From Brienomyrus brachyistius (taxonomy: Eukaryota > Chordata > Actinopteri > Osteoglossiformes > Mormyridae), in NCBI RefSeq assembly GCF_023856365.1, contig NC_064556.1:1688001-1752000 (forward strand): 64,000 nt of DNA. Direction: 5' to 3'. The position numbers were made by a program, and so were the translations under genes. Below are positions 36,447 through 47,799 of this stretch, piece by piece; position 1 is the stretch's first letter; every line of letters starts with the position of its first letter. Under the pieces are notes generated by a model. That model was not told the DNA's origin. It saw only the letters and a program-made list of their open reading frames with translations, and did not search any database.

Positions 36447-37219
36447 ATTTAGAGGGATCCACAGTCGAAAAGGACACAGGACACAGGGACAAAATCAGGA
36501 TGAACCCCAATCAATGCCTTACAGTTAGTCAGAGGGATGTGGTTAGCAGATTTTACACGACTCTAGTGTCTGGTTTAGTTAAGTTTAAAGCTCAGAAGAG
36601 GCGCAGTGCCAGTTTTCGGCGTTTCAAAGCCTCGCTCCCGTTCGTTTTTGACAGGGGGCGTCGCGGCATTCCCTGTTAAAGGAAATGTACCTGGCAGAAT
36701 CCGCCCCATCGGGAATCTCACGCGAGAGAGACCAGTTTCACGCCTTCCCCTTTGTGCTCCACATGCGCTCAATTTCACAGCACAGGGTCTGATATCACAG
36801 CTCTATCCAACTGACATGGGTAATTAGCGCATCTCCTGATCGTGTGTGCGCTCAGATAACAGACAAACGCCGGCGTCAAAGTCTGCGGCATAACTGAATT
36901 GGATGAGTATCAAAAATGTGCTTTCACTGTAATTAGGGAATGTTAAAAATATTTATATATTAAACAAAATACATATGTTTTCTGTGCACGTTGCAGTACA
37001 AATGAATGGTGAATGTATTTCTTGTCAAATTAGAGGTGGATATGTGAAGTAGTTACAGTTAACATTAGCTTTCTTACTTCACCTTAGTAGGTGTCAAGAA
37101 TAGATGCCTTTTTTGGACAAATGGGTGGGGCATATTGATTGAGGGGAACAGGCAAAGGCCAATCAGAGCACTTCCCACGTCGCTATAGGGCACTGCACCT
37201 CTTACAGAGACCTGGTGAC

Positions 37220-37265
37220 TTAAGTAACTGGTTAAATCATTGATTAGTTAATTAATTGGTTTTTA
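37220..37265 (-). promoter_or_regulatory. UWAA cluster just downstream of the SS4 donor (possible STAR-protein splicing element)
   Basis: Within about 50 nt of the SS4 5' splice site the minus strand carries one UAAA (37262-37265) and four UUAA tetramers (37252-37255, 37248-37251, 37232-37235, 37220-37223). STAR-family proteins SAM68, SLM1 and SLM2 bind UAAA/UUAA motifs, and bind intronic U/A-rich sequence downstream of the SS4 exon in mammalian neurexins to cause skipping. The match in position and motif is seen directly; function here is inferred. Confidence 0.6.
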
Positions 37266-37269
37266 TTAC

Positions 37270-37359
37270 CTTTGTCGAGTAGCCACTCGTCAACTACCCG
37301 ACCAAGTCTGTACGGGATTCTTTGTCTGGCAATAGCCAGGCGCTCATTATCAAAGCTCC
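37270..37359 (-). CDS. nrxn2: nrxn2 splice-site-4 (SS4) cassette exon, 90 nt
   Basis: Exactly 90 nt encode 30 residues, [20 protein letters not shown] then [10 protein letters not shown], with the last base starting the next Gly codon. This matches the neurexin SS4 insert as I remember it ([13 protein letters not shown]...DEWLLDKG). The acceptor is TTTAAAG/GGAGC at 37360/37359 after a modest pyrimidine tract, and the donor is GACAAAG/GTAATAAAA at 37270/37269. Phase 1 on both sides means inclusion or skipping keeps the frame. In neurexins this insert in LNS6 changes partner choice: cerebellin binding is favoured with it, LRRTM and some neuroligin binding without it. The exon is isolated by 10.3 kb and 11.3 kb introns. 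Inclusion in this species is inferred, not observed. Confidence 0.96.
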
Positions 37360-38412
37360 CTTTAAAGAATTTAGAGAGACAGATTCAGCAGGTTAAAATC
37401 TGGAAGGTCAAAGGTTACAAGGTTAAAAAAACATGTCAACGTTTAGCAGATTAGGTAACTTTAAATCAGCTTTAGCTTGTAGGAGGACTGTTTTTTTTTT
37501 CATTTGTTGTCCTGTTGCTGATTTAATGGTTAGAAAGTTAACAGCAGACTAGTTACCATGTTATTTAGTTGTTTTTTAATGGCGAGTTAAAATATTTAGA
37601 ATAATTTATAAACAGCATATTTACTATAAACTATGTTTCGGTTATTAAAACACAGCTGATTTCAGTGAAGCTGACACAGATGCTATCAGTACACATCAGT
37701 ACACATCAGGACATGAAGAAAAACCTAACAGCAGCTTATACAAAACAGTGCAGTGTTATTAGTAACAGTACTCACTTCCAAAAGGGCAACAACGCATAAT
37801 GGAAGGGTATATTTCACACACAAAATGCATATTTTCACAGTTTGAAAGGCAGGAAGACATTTTCACGCCGAGCCCACAAATAGCGCCTTTGGGCCGATGG
37901 TACGTCCAGGGCCGAGGTGGGCGGCTGATTTAACGCTTTCTGTTTCGCCACATCTCAGCTGACATCTCTGTCACCAATCTGTCAGGACGGGGGACGCGGA
38001 GGCCGCAGGTCAGCAGACGAAATGAAACAGGACAGAAGCCGGACGGATTCCGCGTAACAGATGTGTCGGGGATTCCATCGAGGCCGCGATGGCAACTGGC
38101 TGTCATCACGACCCGCATGGCTCATTCATGAAGGACACCCAAAACAGAAGCACATCATGGCCGCGGTGACAGCCTCCCTCCCCTCATTCGTATTCCTCCC
38201 ACAATGCACTGCAGAGCTCAATATGACCTGGCTTGTTGCTGTAGCCACAATCCCTTGAGGGTTCAGCTGGGCATGTTTAACAGCCCCACTGTGGCTGGCC
38301 CGTGCTCCGAGGCAGGCGCGGGGGGGGGGGGGGGCTGGAGGGTGTAGAACCTCACCCAGAGAGACAGTGGGTCACGCCGAAAAACAGACACCATTACCAC
38401 AACAACTGAGAA

Positions 38413-38414
<2 letters not shown>

Positions 38415-38447
<33 letters not shown>

Positions 38448-38819
38448 TGTACGTGTGTGTATATGTATGTGTGTGTCTGTACGTGTGTGTATATGTATGT
38501 GTGTGTCTGTACGTGTGTGTATATGTATGTGTGTGTCTGTACGTGTCTGTACGTGTGTGTCTGTGTTTGCATGTTGGTGTCTATATGTGTGTCTGTGTGT
38601 ATGTGTATGTATATGTGTGTGTGTGTGTGTATGTGTGTGTGTGTATGTATGTGTGTGTCTGTGTATGTATATGTGTGTGTGTGTGTGTATGTATGTGTGT
38701 GTGTATGTATGTGTGTGTGTATGTATGTGTGTGTCTGTGTGTGTGTGTGTATGTATATGTGTGTGTGTGTGTGTATGTATGTGTGTGTGTATGTATGTGT
38801 GTGTCTGTGTGTGTGTGTG
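38415..38819. repeat. (GT)n composite microsatellite, about 400 bp
   Basis: GT runs with interspersed CTGTAC, ATGTAT and CTGTGT words; in 38440-38550 a roughly 40-bp unit GTGTGTCTGTACGTGTGTGT plus ATATGTAT repeats. In the nrxn2 transcript this is a long CA-rich tract about 1.1 kb upstream of the SS4 acceptor. Confidence 0.95.
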
Positions 38820-39469
38820 ATAGAGGAGGCTGTAAAAAGGCAGTGATTCATCATGTTCCAGCGCCTAAATATGTGAGTATAGGAAGCCGGAACTGCTAGC
38901 TGAGCTAAAAGAGAGAGGGGCAGTGAGAATGAGTGAGGGGCACGACCGTTACGCGGTTTGCTAATTTTCTAACCCAAATTTAGCAAAGGACAGGGTGCGG
39001 GTCTGTGTGCTGGCAAAACAGTGCATGCTGGGTAAGGCAAGGGCGCTTGGTGTCCGTTTGCATCTCTGCACACGCTGATGTAGAGGAGGGGATGGAGGAC
39101 AATTCTAGGCCGCTCGAGCACTACACAGGAATGACCCGATGACAATGAATGAGGAGGACGGACCTTCCGGTCTCCTCTGGACACTGAGCAGTACTACGAA
39201 CCTTCCCAGCTTCCCACGTCTCCACTAATTACAAGAGCCCTCCCACTACACTCGCTCATGTGAGTAACGACAGAAGTGCTGCCCCTACTGGCAGCAATCG
39301 GAATATCCAGGAGTGAGCTCTGGGGAGGTGAGGAGGAACGAAAAGGCGGAAACATAACGCGCCGTATCAGGGAGTCACGCCCAGATCACGCTGATGGCAT
39401 TAAATCTATCACTGCATGTAATTATTTCTTCATTTTTCTGCCTTGAGGGGTCATGTCACACTGGTGTGT

Positions 39470-41440
39470 GTGGGCGGCAGGTGGGTAACGCAGGCGGGGG
39501 AAGCAGGCAGAGGATGGAGGTGGGTAACGCAGAGGAGAAAATAGGTGGAGGATGGAGGTGGGTAACACAGAGGGGAAAGCAGGTGGAGGATGGAGGTGGG
39601 TAACGCAGAGGTGAAAGCAGGCGGAGGATGGAGGTGGGTAACGCAGAGGGGAAAGTGGGCGGAGGATGGAGGTGGGTAATGCAGAGGGGAAAGTAGGCGA
39701 AGGATGAAGGTGGGCAACGCAGAGGAGACAGCGGGCAGAGGATGGAGGTGGGTAACGCAGGCGGGGAAAACGGGAGGAGGATGGAGGTGGGTAACGCAGG
39801 TGGGGAAAATGGGCGGAGGATGGAGGTGGGTAACGCAGGTGGGGAAAATGGGCAGAGGATGGAGGTGGGTAACGCAGGTGGGGAAAATGGGCGGAGGATG
39901 GAGGTGGGTAATGCAGAGGGGAAAACGGGCGGAGGATGGAGGTGGGTAACGCAGAGGGGGAAACAGACGGAGGATGGAGGTGGGTAACGCAGAGGGGAAA
40001 GAGGTCAGAGGATGGAGGTGGGCAACGCAGAGGGGAAAGCGGGCGGAGGATGGAGGTGGGTAATGCAGAAGGGAAAATGGGTGGAGGATGGAGGTGGGTA
40101 ACAGAGGGGAAAGCAGGCGGAGGATGGAGTGGGTAACGCAGAAGGGAAAACGGGTGGAGGATAGAGGTGGGTAACACAGAGGGGAAAGCAGGTGGAGGAT
40201 GGAGTTGGGTAATGCAGGCAGAGGATGGAGGTGGGTAACGCAGGTGGGGGAAGCAGGCGGAGGATGGAGGTGGGTAACGCAGAGGGGAAAGCAGGAGGAG
40301 GATGGAGGTGGGTAACGCAGGTGGGGGAAGCAGGTGGAGGATGGAGGTGGGTAACGCAGGTGGGGGAAGCAGGTGGAGGATGGAGGTGGATAACGCAGGC
40401 GGAGGATGGAGGTGGGTAATGCAGAGGGGAAATCAGGCGGAGAATGGAGGTGGGTAACGCAGGTGGGGGAAGCAGGTGGAGGATGGAGGTGGGTAACGCA
40501 GAGGGGGAAGCAGGTGGAGGATGGAGGTGGGTAATGCAGGTGGGGGAAGCAGGCGGAGGATGGAGGTGGGTAACGCAGAGGGGGAAGCAGGCGGAGGATG
40601 AAGGTGGGTAACGCAGAGAGGGAAGCAGGCGGAGGATGGAGGTGGGTAACGCAGAGGGGAAAGCGGGCGGAGGATGGAGGTGGGTAATGCAGAAGGGAAA
40701 ATGGGTGGAGGATGGAGGTGGGTAACACAGAGGGGAAAGCAGGCGGAGGATGGAGTGGGTAACGCAGAAGGGAAAACGGGTGGAGGATGGAGGTGGATAA
40801 CACAGAGGGGAAAGCAGGTGGAGGATGGAGTTGGGTAATACAGGCGGAGGATGGAGGTGGGTAACGCAGGTGGGGGAAGCAGGCGGAGGATGGAGGTGGG
40901 TAACGCAGAGGGGAAAGCAGGAGGAGGATGGAGGTGGGTAACGCAGGTGGGGGAAGCAGGTGGAGGATGGAGGTGGATAACGCAGAGGGGGAAGCAGGTG
41001 GAGGATGGAGGTGGGTAATGCAGGTGGGGGAAGCAGGCGGAGGATGGAGGTGGGTAACGCAGAGGGGCAAGCAGGCGGAGGATGGAGGTGGGTAACGCAG
41101 AGGGGGAAGCAGGCGGAGGATGGAGGTGGGTAACGCAGAGGGGGAAGCAGGTGGGTAACGCAGAGGGGGAAGCAGGTGGAGGATGGAGGTGGGTAACGCA
41201 GGTGGGGGAAGCAGGTGGAGGATGGAGGTGGATAACGCAGAGGGGGAAGCAGGTGGAGGATGGAGGTGGGTAATGCAGGTGGGGGAAGCAGGCGGAGGAT
41301 GGAGGTGGGTAACGCAGAGGGGGAAGCAGGCGGAGGATGGAGGTGGGTAACGCAGAGGGGGAAGCAGGCGGAGGATGGAGGTGGGTAACGCAGAGGGGGA
41401 AGCAGGTGGGGAACGCAGGATGCACCAGGGATGGCGCAGG
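39470..41440. repeat. 38-bp minisatellite, about 50 copies, about 2 kb
   Basis: The unit GGTGGGTAACGCAGAGGGGA followed by AAGCAGGCGGAGGATGGA repeats at about 38 bp with length variants (shortened GGCGGAGGATGGA units near 40210 and 40400, a short unit near 41150). Blocks of several units are themselves duplicated: the order of variants near 40030-40560 reappears near 40650-41050 and 41170-41300. The minus strand stays open for over 500 codons (HLHPPPAS-type repeats), an artefact of composition. Confidence 0.97.
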
Positions 41441-41499
41441 GATGGCAGGGATGAAGAGGCACACGGCCACGTTCTCCAGCAACATCAGGACTGAGGGAG

Positions 41500-41640
41500 G
41501 GAGTAGCAGGAACAGGCCGAAACAGGCAGAAAGAGGCAGGAAGAGGTAGAAACAGGTAGGAAGAGGCAGGACGAGGCAGGAAGTGGCAGAAAAGGCAGAA
41601 GCAGGCAGGAAGTGGCAGGATGAGGCAGGAAGTGGCCCTC
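41500..41640. repeat. degenerate AGGCAGGAAG repeat
   Basis: GCAGGAAGAGGTAGAAACAG-type 10-12-bp words recur in a purine-rich stretch just beyond the minisatellite. Confidence 0.8.
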
Positions 41641-42939
41641 ACCTGTAATCCCCGTTAATGCAACAAGACCAGGGAATAAGCTGAGTGCTGCTGATGGAGT
41701 ATCGTCACAAATAAACACAGGGAGTTAATCTCGTTCATGGCTGCTAAACTCCCCGTGGTCAGCCTATGCGATTACTGCCAAAATGATTTCAACACAATAA
41801 TGACGGATAGCATCGGGGGGTGAGGGTGATTGGTGGCCGATTTAATGGGTCTTTCATATTAAAAAGGGGAGGGTAGATGTGACATCACAGGAACCTGAAA
41901 GTGCCGGAAGCCGTGCAGAGTGGGTGGGCCACGCAGGCTTTTGTCCTCTGTGTGTGCTGATTGGGGCCAGACACATGGGCAGTGGGATTCGAACCTCTAA
42001 CGCTGGAGGCAAGGAACAGCAGCGCCCCCCCCGAGCCCCCATGCCACCCCAGGACACAAATATGAGGCTGGAAGAAAAAAACCTCATACTGCTACTTTCT
42101 ATTTGAAATCCTATTACTTCTGAGCCCTTGACTCGTCTTATATAACATGCAGAAGTGAGGCCCGTTTCCTGTGATCAGTTCATAGGCAGGATGCAGACGA
42201 CATCCCAGCAGAAGCGGCTGGTCTCCCAGGGTTACCGGGGGTTGGCAAGACCCCCTAACAAGCGTAATGAGCCCCTAACCGGCCGTGTGGCGCATGCATG
42301 GCGGCTGCCGGGGCCGCATTATGCAATCACTTTGTTTTCCTTGCACGGCTGGGAATAAATGTCTCCTGAAGGGAGGGGCGTGGGGGGGGGGGTAGTGTTT
42401 ATTACTGCTGAACTTCGTACCCTGACCCAGGGGAGCCTCACAGGTGGAGGCTAATCCCTTTTGCGCATGGTGGGGGGATTTGGCGATACACACCGATTGG
42501 GCAAAATAACAGCGTGATTAATTTTTAGCCCCCCCCCACCCCAGCCTGGGGTTGCCCCCCTGCGACCCACTGGAGGAGACAAAACAGATGTTTGCAGCGG
42601 AACTAAACTGGGTCTAGAACAAGAGGGGGCTTTTTCCCGCAGCTAAAGAGATTTGTCAGAACACCACAGCAAATACGGGGGCTGATTTCCCAGCATGCTC
42701 TCCCCGTCTCTCACCCCCACCTCCCTTTCTGGGTCTCCCTGTGTCCCCCCTCCCCCAGCCCAGCCCACTGCTTTTTCCATCTGCAGGCAAACACTGCCCT
42801 TTGTGAGGCAAAATGAAGGGGTGAGAGGGGCTATGCTCAGGCCTGCTGCAACCTCAGGGTGCAAGGAAGGGGCCCCCCCTGGCTGGGGTGCCAGTCTATC
42901 ACAGGGCTCACACACGCCCTGCACCCCACTGCCCAGGGT

Positions 42940-43142
42940 GGCTTGCAGCTCAGCGTGTTAGCATTCCGCGTTTGTGATCAGAAGGTCATTGGTTCAAATC
43001 CCAGGATCAGAAGACTGATTTAACCTTTTGACCTTTGAGCGAGGCCCGTAACCCCGACCTGCTTCTGGCATCGGCTGACCCTGCTTGCTCCTTCTTCAGA
43101 AGCGTACATCGCTTTGGATAAAAGTGTCTGCTAAATAACAGG
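42940..43142 (+). mobile_element. V-SINE-like retroposon, nearly full length
   Basis: The tRNA-like head GGTGGCTTGCAGCTCAGCGT with B-box GGTTCAAATCC leads to CTTTTGACCTTTGAGCGAGG, then the tail CGCTTTGGATAAAAGTGTCT GCTAAATAA (43110-43138). That tail is the conserved 3' end of vertebrate V-SINE-type elements. Confidence 0.85.
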
Positions 43143-43663
43143 TAAATAGGAAACACAAGCTCTGAGAATGAGGGAAAGCAGAGAAAATTCCCAGAAACAC
43201 AAGCCTCAAACGGGCAGCCTCGGAGGGAAGAGGCCATTGCGCTAATCGCTGGGCCACATCGCCACCTTTCAGGCCAGGGAGGAACGCAAAGAGGAGCAGG
43301 GCAGAAGGTACCTGGTGTGGACTTCAGGGTGGGGCCAGCGACCTGAGGGCGACGTGTTGGAGTGGAAGCTCTCCAAAAGAGCAGATGGAGGATCTCTTTA
43401 GCTGTGGCTTTTTCACCTACGCCCCAAGGAAGACGCGGGCGAGGGCGGGGAGCCAGGAGTGCGAGCAGGCTGTCACGGGGCGGAGATTTTTAGATGGAGG
43501 ATCCAGGGAGGGGCTCTCATCACCTACAGGACGTGCCGTTAAAGCTCGAGAGGAGAAGGTGAGAAAGGCGGGTCTCCAGCTGTATGCCGAGTCCGCAAGC
43601 TTTTACATCCTCAGAGACGCGAGGTTTTCGCAGCCATGGTGTGAGGTAATGCTCATGTGGCAG

Positions 43664-43770
43664 TGTGTGTGTCTGTGTGTGTCCGTGTGTGTGTGTCTGT
43701 GTGTCCGTGTGTGTGTGTGTGTGCATGTATGTGTGAGTGTGTTTGTATGTGTCTGTGGGGGGGGGGCAGA
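43664..43770. repeat. (GT)n with CTGTGTGTCCGT interruptions
   Basis: Microsatellite of about 100 bp ending in a G run. Confidence 0.9.
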
Positions 43771-46376
43771 GGCAGCATTTGTGCCTCCACAGGCCAGCAG
43801 AAGACTGTGATTGTTTTTTCTCTCATTTTTTTACACCCAGTTCCTTGTGGTTCTCTTAGAGGTCACAGGGATAAAAAAATAAAAAAGAGCAGCTTCTAGT
43901 AAAGTAACGGGGGGGGGGGGGGGGGTCAGCTTTACGATAAACTTAAAGCGATGTTGCATGCTTGGGTCGATATCTATGGTGATAAAGAAGAGAGCGAGCA
44001 TCACGGAAAGTTCCGGATTGACACGTCAAGTGTCGCCGCTTGATCATAAACTACAGCTGAGGCCAAGCAGGTGGGGGTGTGGGGGGGGGGATATAAATCA
44101 GGGCGCGGGCTCCGCCTGTCGCGGTGCGTGCCCTTTAATTCATGGGATCTCTGCCGCAGACGGGGACTGCTGGTTTTATTAGGGAGAAGGGGATTCAGCA
44201 GCTTCCCACAGCAGATACCCAAATCCATTAAAGGCCGGTTCATTACCTGCCGTGTCTGTGTGACGGGGTGGAGCGAGAGCACGACAAAATCGCACCCCCT
44301 CACCCGAGAAACCACTGCGAAGTTTTGCCACCACCCCCCTCCCCCGCAAAGATGACCACCCTCCGCTGATGTAATCATTTACGTTTCGCTTTCTTTGCCG
44401 GAAGCTTTCATCAATCGCACCTCTGCCCCAATCAGTGTGAAATCGTGCAGCTGGTCCTTTCGGACGGAACGGGACACTCCGACGTAAGGAGGGGCTTGGC
44501 CTCGTGGAGTCCCTGCCACCCGTAATGCCCCCCCCCCTCCCCAGAAGGAAAACGGGGGATTCCACAGTACGGAGATATGCAGGAGGAGAGTCAGCAGGAT
44601 GAGGACAGTGAAATGGCCACGTCCTGCTTATCCTCACAGCTGGAGGCACTGGACTCCCGTCTCTGTGCAGTGGCGCCTCCTCAAACCGCCAAAATCACCT
44701 GCAGGACGCCGATAAGGCGCCCCATTACCCCCCCCCCCCCAGGGGAGTCTCGGCTGCTCTGCTTTGCTTGTTGGAATTGATGGCGCTTGAAGACGCTTGC
44801 TATCGATCAGGGCTGGGGTGGGGTTCGCCTGTGCATGGAAATTCTAAGCGCAGGAAAGAAAATATTTCAATTTTCAGGAGCCCCTGCTTCCACATATAAT
44901 CCCCCCCCCATCATAGAGCACTGGGCAGCCTGGCAGGGCTCACTTTTGTGTCCCGCCCCACTGGGGGGGCAGGGAACTGTAACGCGGATCACAGACACCG
45001 AAGTTAGCAGGTCATTGTGTTAGGCACATCCAGCCACTGCACTGGTCGTTCACCCAGTTCACCCAGTTCTCCCAATTGAAAGCTGCCCCCGCCTTGTCAT
45101 CCTGTTCACACTGATGCACCCTGGCAGCCCCAAGTATCCGTACTGTAGAGCCTGCCATCTCCGGTTCATTTACTGGCCAATCCCACACTTCAGTTCAGCT
45201 ATTCTTTTCAGCACAACCCTGTCCACCCTCCCCCCCCTCAAAAAAAAAAACCCACCTTCTTCCAGCCCAGCCCCCATGGCACGTCCTTTATGCCAGTTTC
45301 TCAGCTACTGGGTCGTGACCCAAAGCTGGGTAGGGCCACCATTTTCATTGGGTTGTGGAATGTGTAAAAAAATATATATTTTTTTAAAATCTAAATTTCT
45401 ACATTTTTCCTCACGTTTGATTTATCTTGTTTTCTAAAAATGCAGGAAGGCATTGTGCTAATAATACAATTTACTGCAGTATTTTTGCAAAATAATATTT
45501 GGTTCACAGTTTTCAGAAGATGAGTAGTGACTGGATGACCAAGGAAAAGCATGAATGCTGAGGTTGAAGCCGGTAAAACTCCTCCCTGCTCTACACCGTT
45601 CCCACAAGCCGGATCCGCTACACACTTCCATCGGGATGGAATTCCGACTGTCTGCTCTCCTCTGATGTTACCCTGATGCGTCTCTGTCAGTGTGAAATGC
45701 AAGACACTTAGCAGCGTGTCTAAAAATAAACGCATAGCTGAAATAAATTCCCAGAAGAAGAAACGACGACCCAAAGAACGACCAGCGGAGGCGCTGGCAG
45801 CCTTGCGGAGGGTGGAGCCCGAGGCCGGCCACAGGGGGCGCTCACGCGACATTCCGAGCCGCAGATGGAGTCACGGAGCCCGGGTGACACTGCGTTACGC
45901 ATAATCCCGCTGTTTCCCCATCATTATCCCCGTGACGAATGTGTCACCGTCAGAACCCGGCTGTCCCGATGCGAGCCGGCAAATTGGCACAACACAAATG
46001 GCTGTTTTAGCGCCTTGACAAAGGAGATGAAGGTGTGGGAGGAACAGCTTGACAAATAGTATTAGAGAGAGCGATGGAGACGAGCGCGGCAGTGTGGCGG
46101 GAAACGGGCCACGTTTAGATCCGATAACGGGTCCCAGGGACGAGTCACACGGCACGGCGGGGGTGGGACTGCGGTACATAAAAGTGGGAGCCTTCCCTGC
46201 CCTCAAACCGAGGCTGTTTGGGGCATCGGTATCACTGCCGCTCGGTTGTTTTAGACAGACATCGGGGGGGTAGGGGCAGCTTGGGTGAGACCGTTAGCAC
46301 ACGCACGGCACCATGGCTTCTGCTAAGACCGCCAGATGGACCCTGGCCCGACGCAAAGGGTCCAGCACTGAGACAT

Positions 46377-46458
46377 CCGATACCGGGAACCATCCGATAC
46401 CGAGAACCATCCGATACCGGGAACCATCAGATACCGGGAACCATCCGATACCGGGAAA
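46377..46458. repeat. 17-bp tandem repeat, about five copies
   Basis: The unit CCGATACCGGGAACCAT repeats with single-base changes (CCGAGAA, CAGATACC). Confidence 0.95.
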
Positions 46459-47627
46459 TGGAATCTCGGGTGCTGACCTGCAGTGAGGGATTTATCGCGG
46501 CCAATCCAAGCCCAGGGGAAACGCCTAGAAGCTAAGCGATGAAATAGCTTTGAAGAAGCTCGGTGTGATAAAAGAGAAAGCGGACAGAAATGCGAGCCAG
46601 CATCGTGGGCACCGCGGACGTGGAAAATGTCTTCCTCCGAGAGGCTTAACCGGGAGTGCGCCAGATCTCCAGGTGTGCGACGGCAGACGAGAGCTTTTCT
46701 CTGATTTCATCAGCCAATCACAAAGCTACTGAGACCCAGACATTTTGACGGCGAGGAGCCTGAACTGTAAAAATAGCTACGGAACGAACTGCATCCCCAG
46801 CCCGGGATCGATGGCTGCTGTCTGTCAGAAGGGCGAATCGGGGAAGTCGATAAGCAAGAGGGACCTGAGCTTAGAGACAGAGCTCTGTGGGGATGCCGTG
46901 TGTACAGAGCCGAGGGGAAGCGCTGCATAGGTGAGGAGAACGAGGTATGGCCAGGGCTGGAATATTCCAGAAGCTCCCACACCACCCACACTGCAGTTAC
47001 AGAGGGAGCTTACTGGTATACTGGCGAGAGATATACTGGCGAGAGATATATTGGGTTACAGTTGTGGACTCCTACACTACGGTAACGTTTTGGGGAAATG
47101 TTCCACCTCTGCTCCCAACCCCCCAGCGAAGCACCTGCCTCTGGTTAAATTCAAATCCATCGCCAGCAAGATTCATGCGGTGATGTGGCTTGGGGGTGTG
47201 TGTGGGGGGGGGGGGGACTTGTCAATTAAAGATATGAGACTCTTCGCGAGAAGTTTATCGGCGTCCTCCATGTGCAGAACTCTCCGGATGGTCGGCATGC
47301 TATTAAAGGTGCTCACACGATCAGCCCGGGATGGAATATAAATCAATTTGCTCCGTGGAGGAAGGTGCTGATCTGCGTCGGCTCTGCCAGGAATCTGACG
47401 CTGGACTGACCCAGCGGAATTTCCACGCTTGGCGACTGAGCCGAGGGCCATGAGCCCGCCACTCGCGTCTGGGTCTCAGTGACATTTCTTTGGGTTTGTG
47501 CTCTCGCCATGTCCATCTGTACGCTCTGGGGAGTCATGACCACTCAGCCCTTCCCTCCCCACGCCCCACCCCAGACTCCCCCCTCCCTAAAGGCCCCGCC
47601 CCCCAGGCCCCTTCCCCGAGGGCCTAC

Positions 47628-47799
47628 CTGACGGGTAGCGCTCGATGACGGGCTGGTTGTCCACCTGGAGCGTGGCGTTGCCGCCGCTGCGGGTGAAGCG
47701 TACCACATGGTACTTGCCGTCGCTCACCGTGACGGCGTGCTCGTCGATGGTGATGTCGTCCGTGCCCACGTTGAAGATCACGCCGATCTTTCCTCGCTC
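47628..47799 (-). CDS. nrxn2: nrxn2 exon: first part of LNS6 seen here ([15 protein letters not shown]...)
   Basis: This 172-nt exon encodes 57 codons plus one base, from [20 protein letters not shown] through [19 protein letters not shown] to VIERYPSG. These are conserved strands of the sixth laminin-neurexin-sex hormone globulin domain, the ligand-binding domain shared by alpha and beta neurexins. The acceptor is a pyrimidine-rich stretch ending CATTGCAG just above 47799, and the donor is TCAG/GTAGG at 47628/47627. It ends after the first base of a Gly codon, the known position of splice site 4, so it can join either the cassette at 37359 or the exon at 25978 in frame. The preceding exon, expected to end in LHI, was not found up to 64000. 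Confidence 0.95.

Larger units (their letters stand above)
25979..37269 (-). other. nrxn2: nrxn2 intron between the SS4 cassette and the LNS6-end exon
   Basis: An 11.3-kb intron with GT at 37269-37268 and AG at 25980-25979. It holds CA/GA composite repeats (27310-27750), a 95-bp duplication (28349-28530), a polypurine minisatellite (29540-30370), a fish repeat (30880-31225), a 118-bp higher-order array (31600-32720), CA repeats (33735-33825), a 23-bp array (34653-34747) and a hAT MITE (36325-36446). Sequence at 26160-27080 and 33830-34200 is AT-rich and unique. No other exon was found. Confidence 0.85.
37360..47627 (-). other. nrxn2: nrxn2 intron upstream of the SS4 cassette
   Basis: A 10.3-kb intron with GT at 47627-47626 and AG at 37361-37360. 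It contains the GT composite block (38410-38820), the 2-kb 38-bp minisatellite (39470-41440), a V-SINE-like element (42940-43142), GT tracts (43664-43770), poly-G at 38321 and 43909, and a 17-bp array (46377-46458). No other exon was recognised. Confidence 0.85.

Noticed and set aside
38367..38899. [11 protein letters not shown] and [10 protein letters not shown] open frames
   Set aside because: GT/CA microsatellite read on both strands.
39470..41440. GGTGGGTAAC in each repeat as donor splice sites
   Set aside because: The donor-like word is on the plus strand, while the gene is transcribed from the minus strand.
39451..41642. Open frames of over 500 codons on the minus strand (HLHPPPASPS repeats)
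   Set aside because: They follow the 38-bp array exactly, occur in overlapping frames, and have no domain or splice context. Low stop content of a GC-rich repeat explains them.
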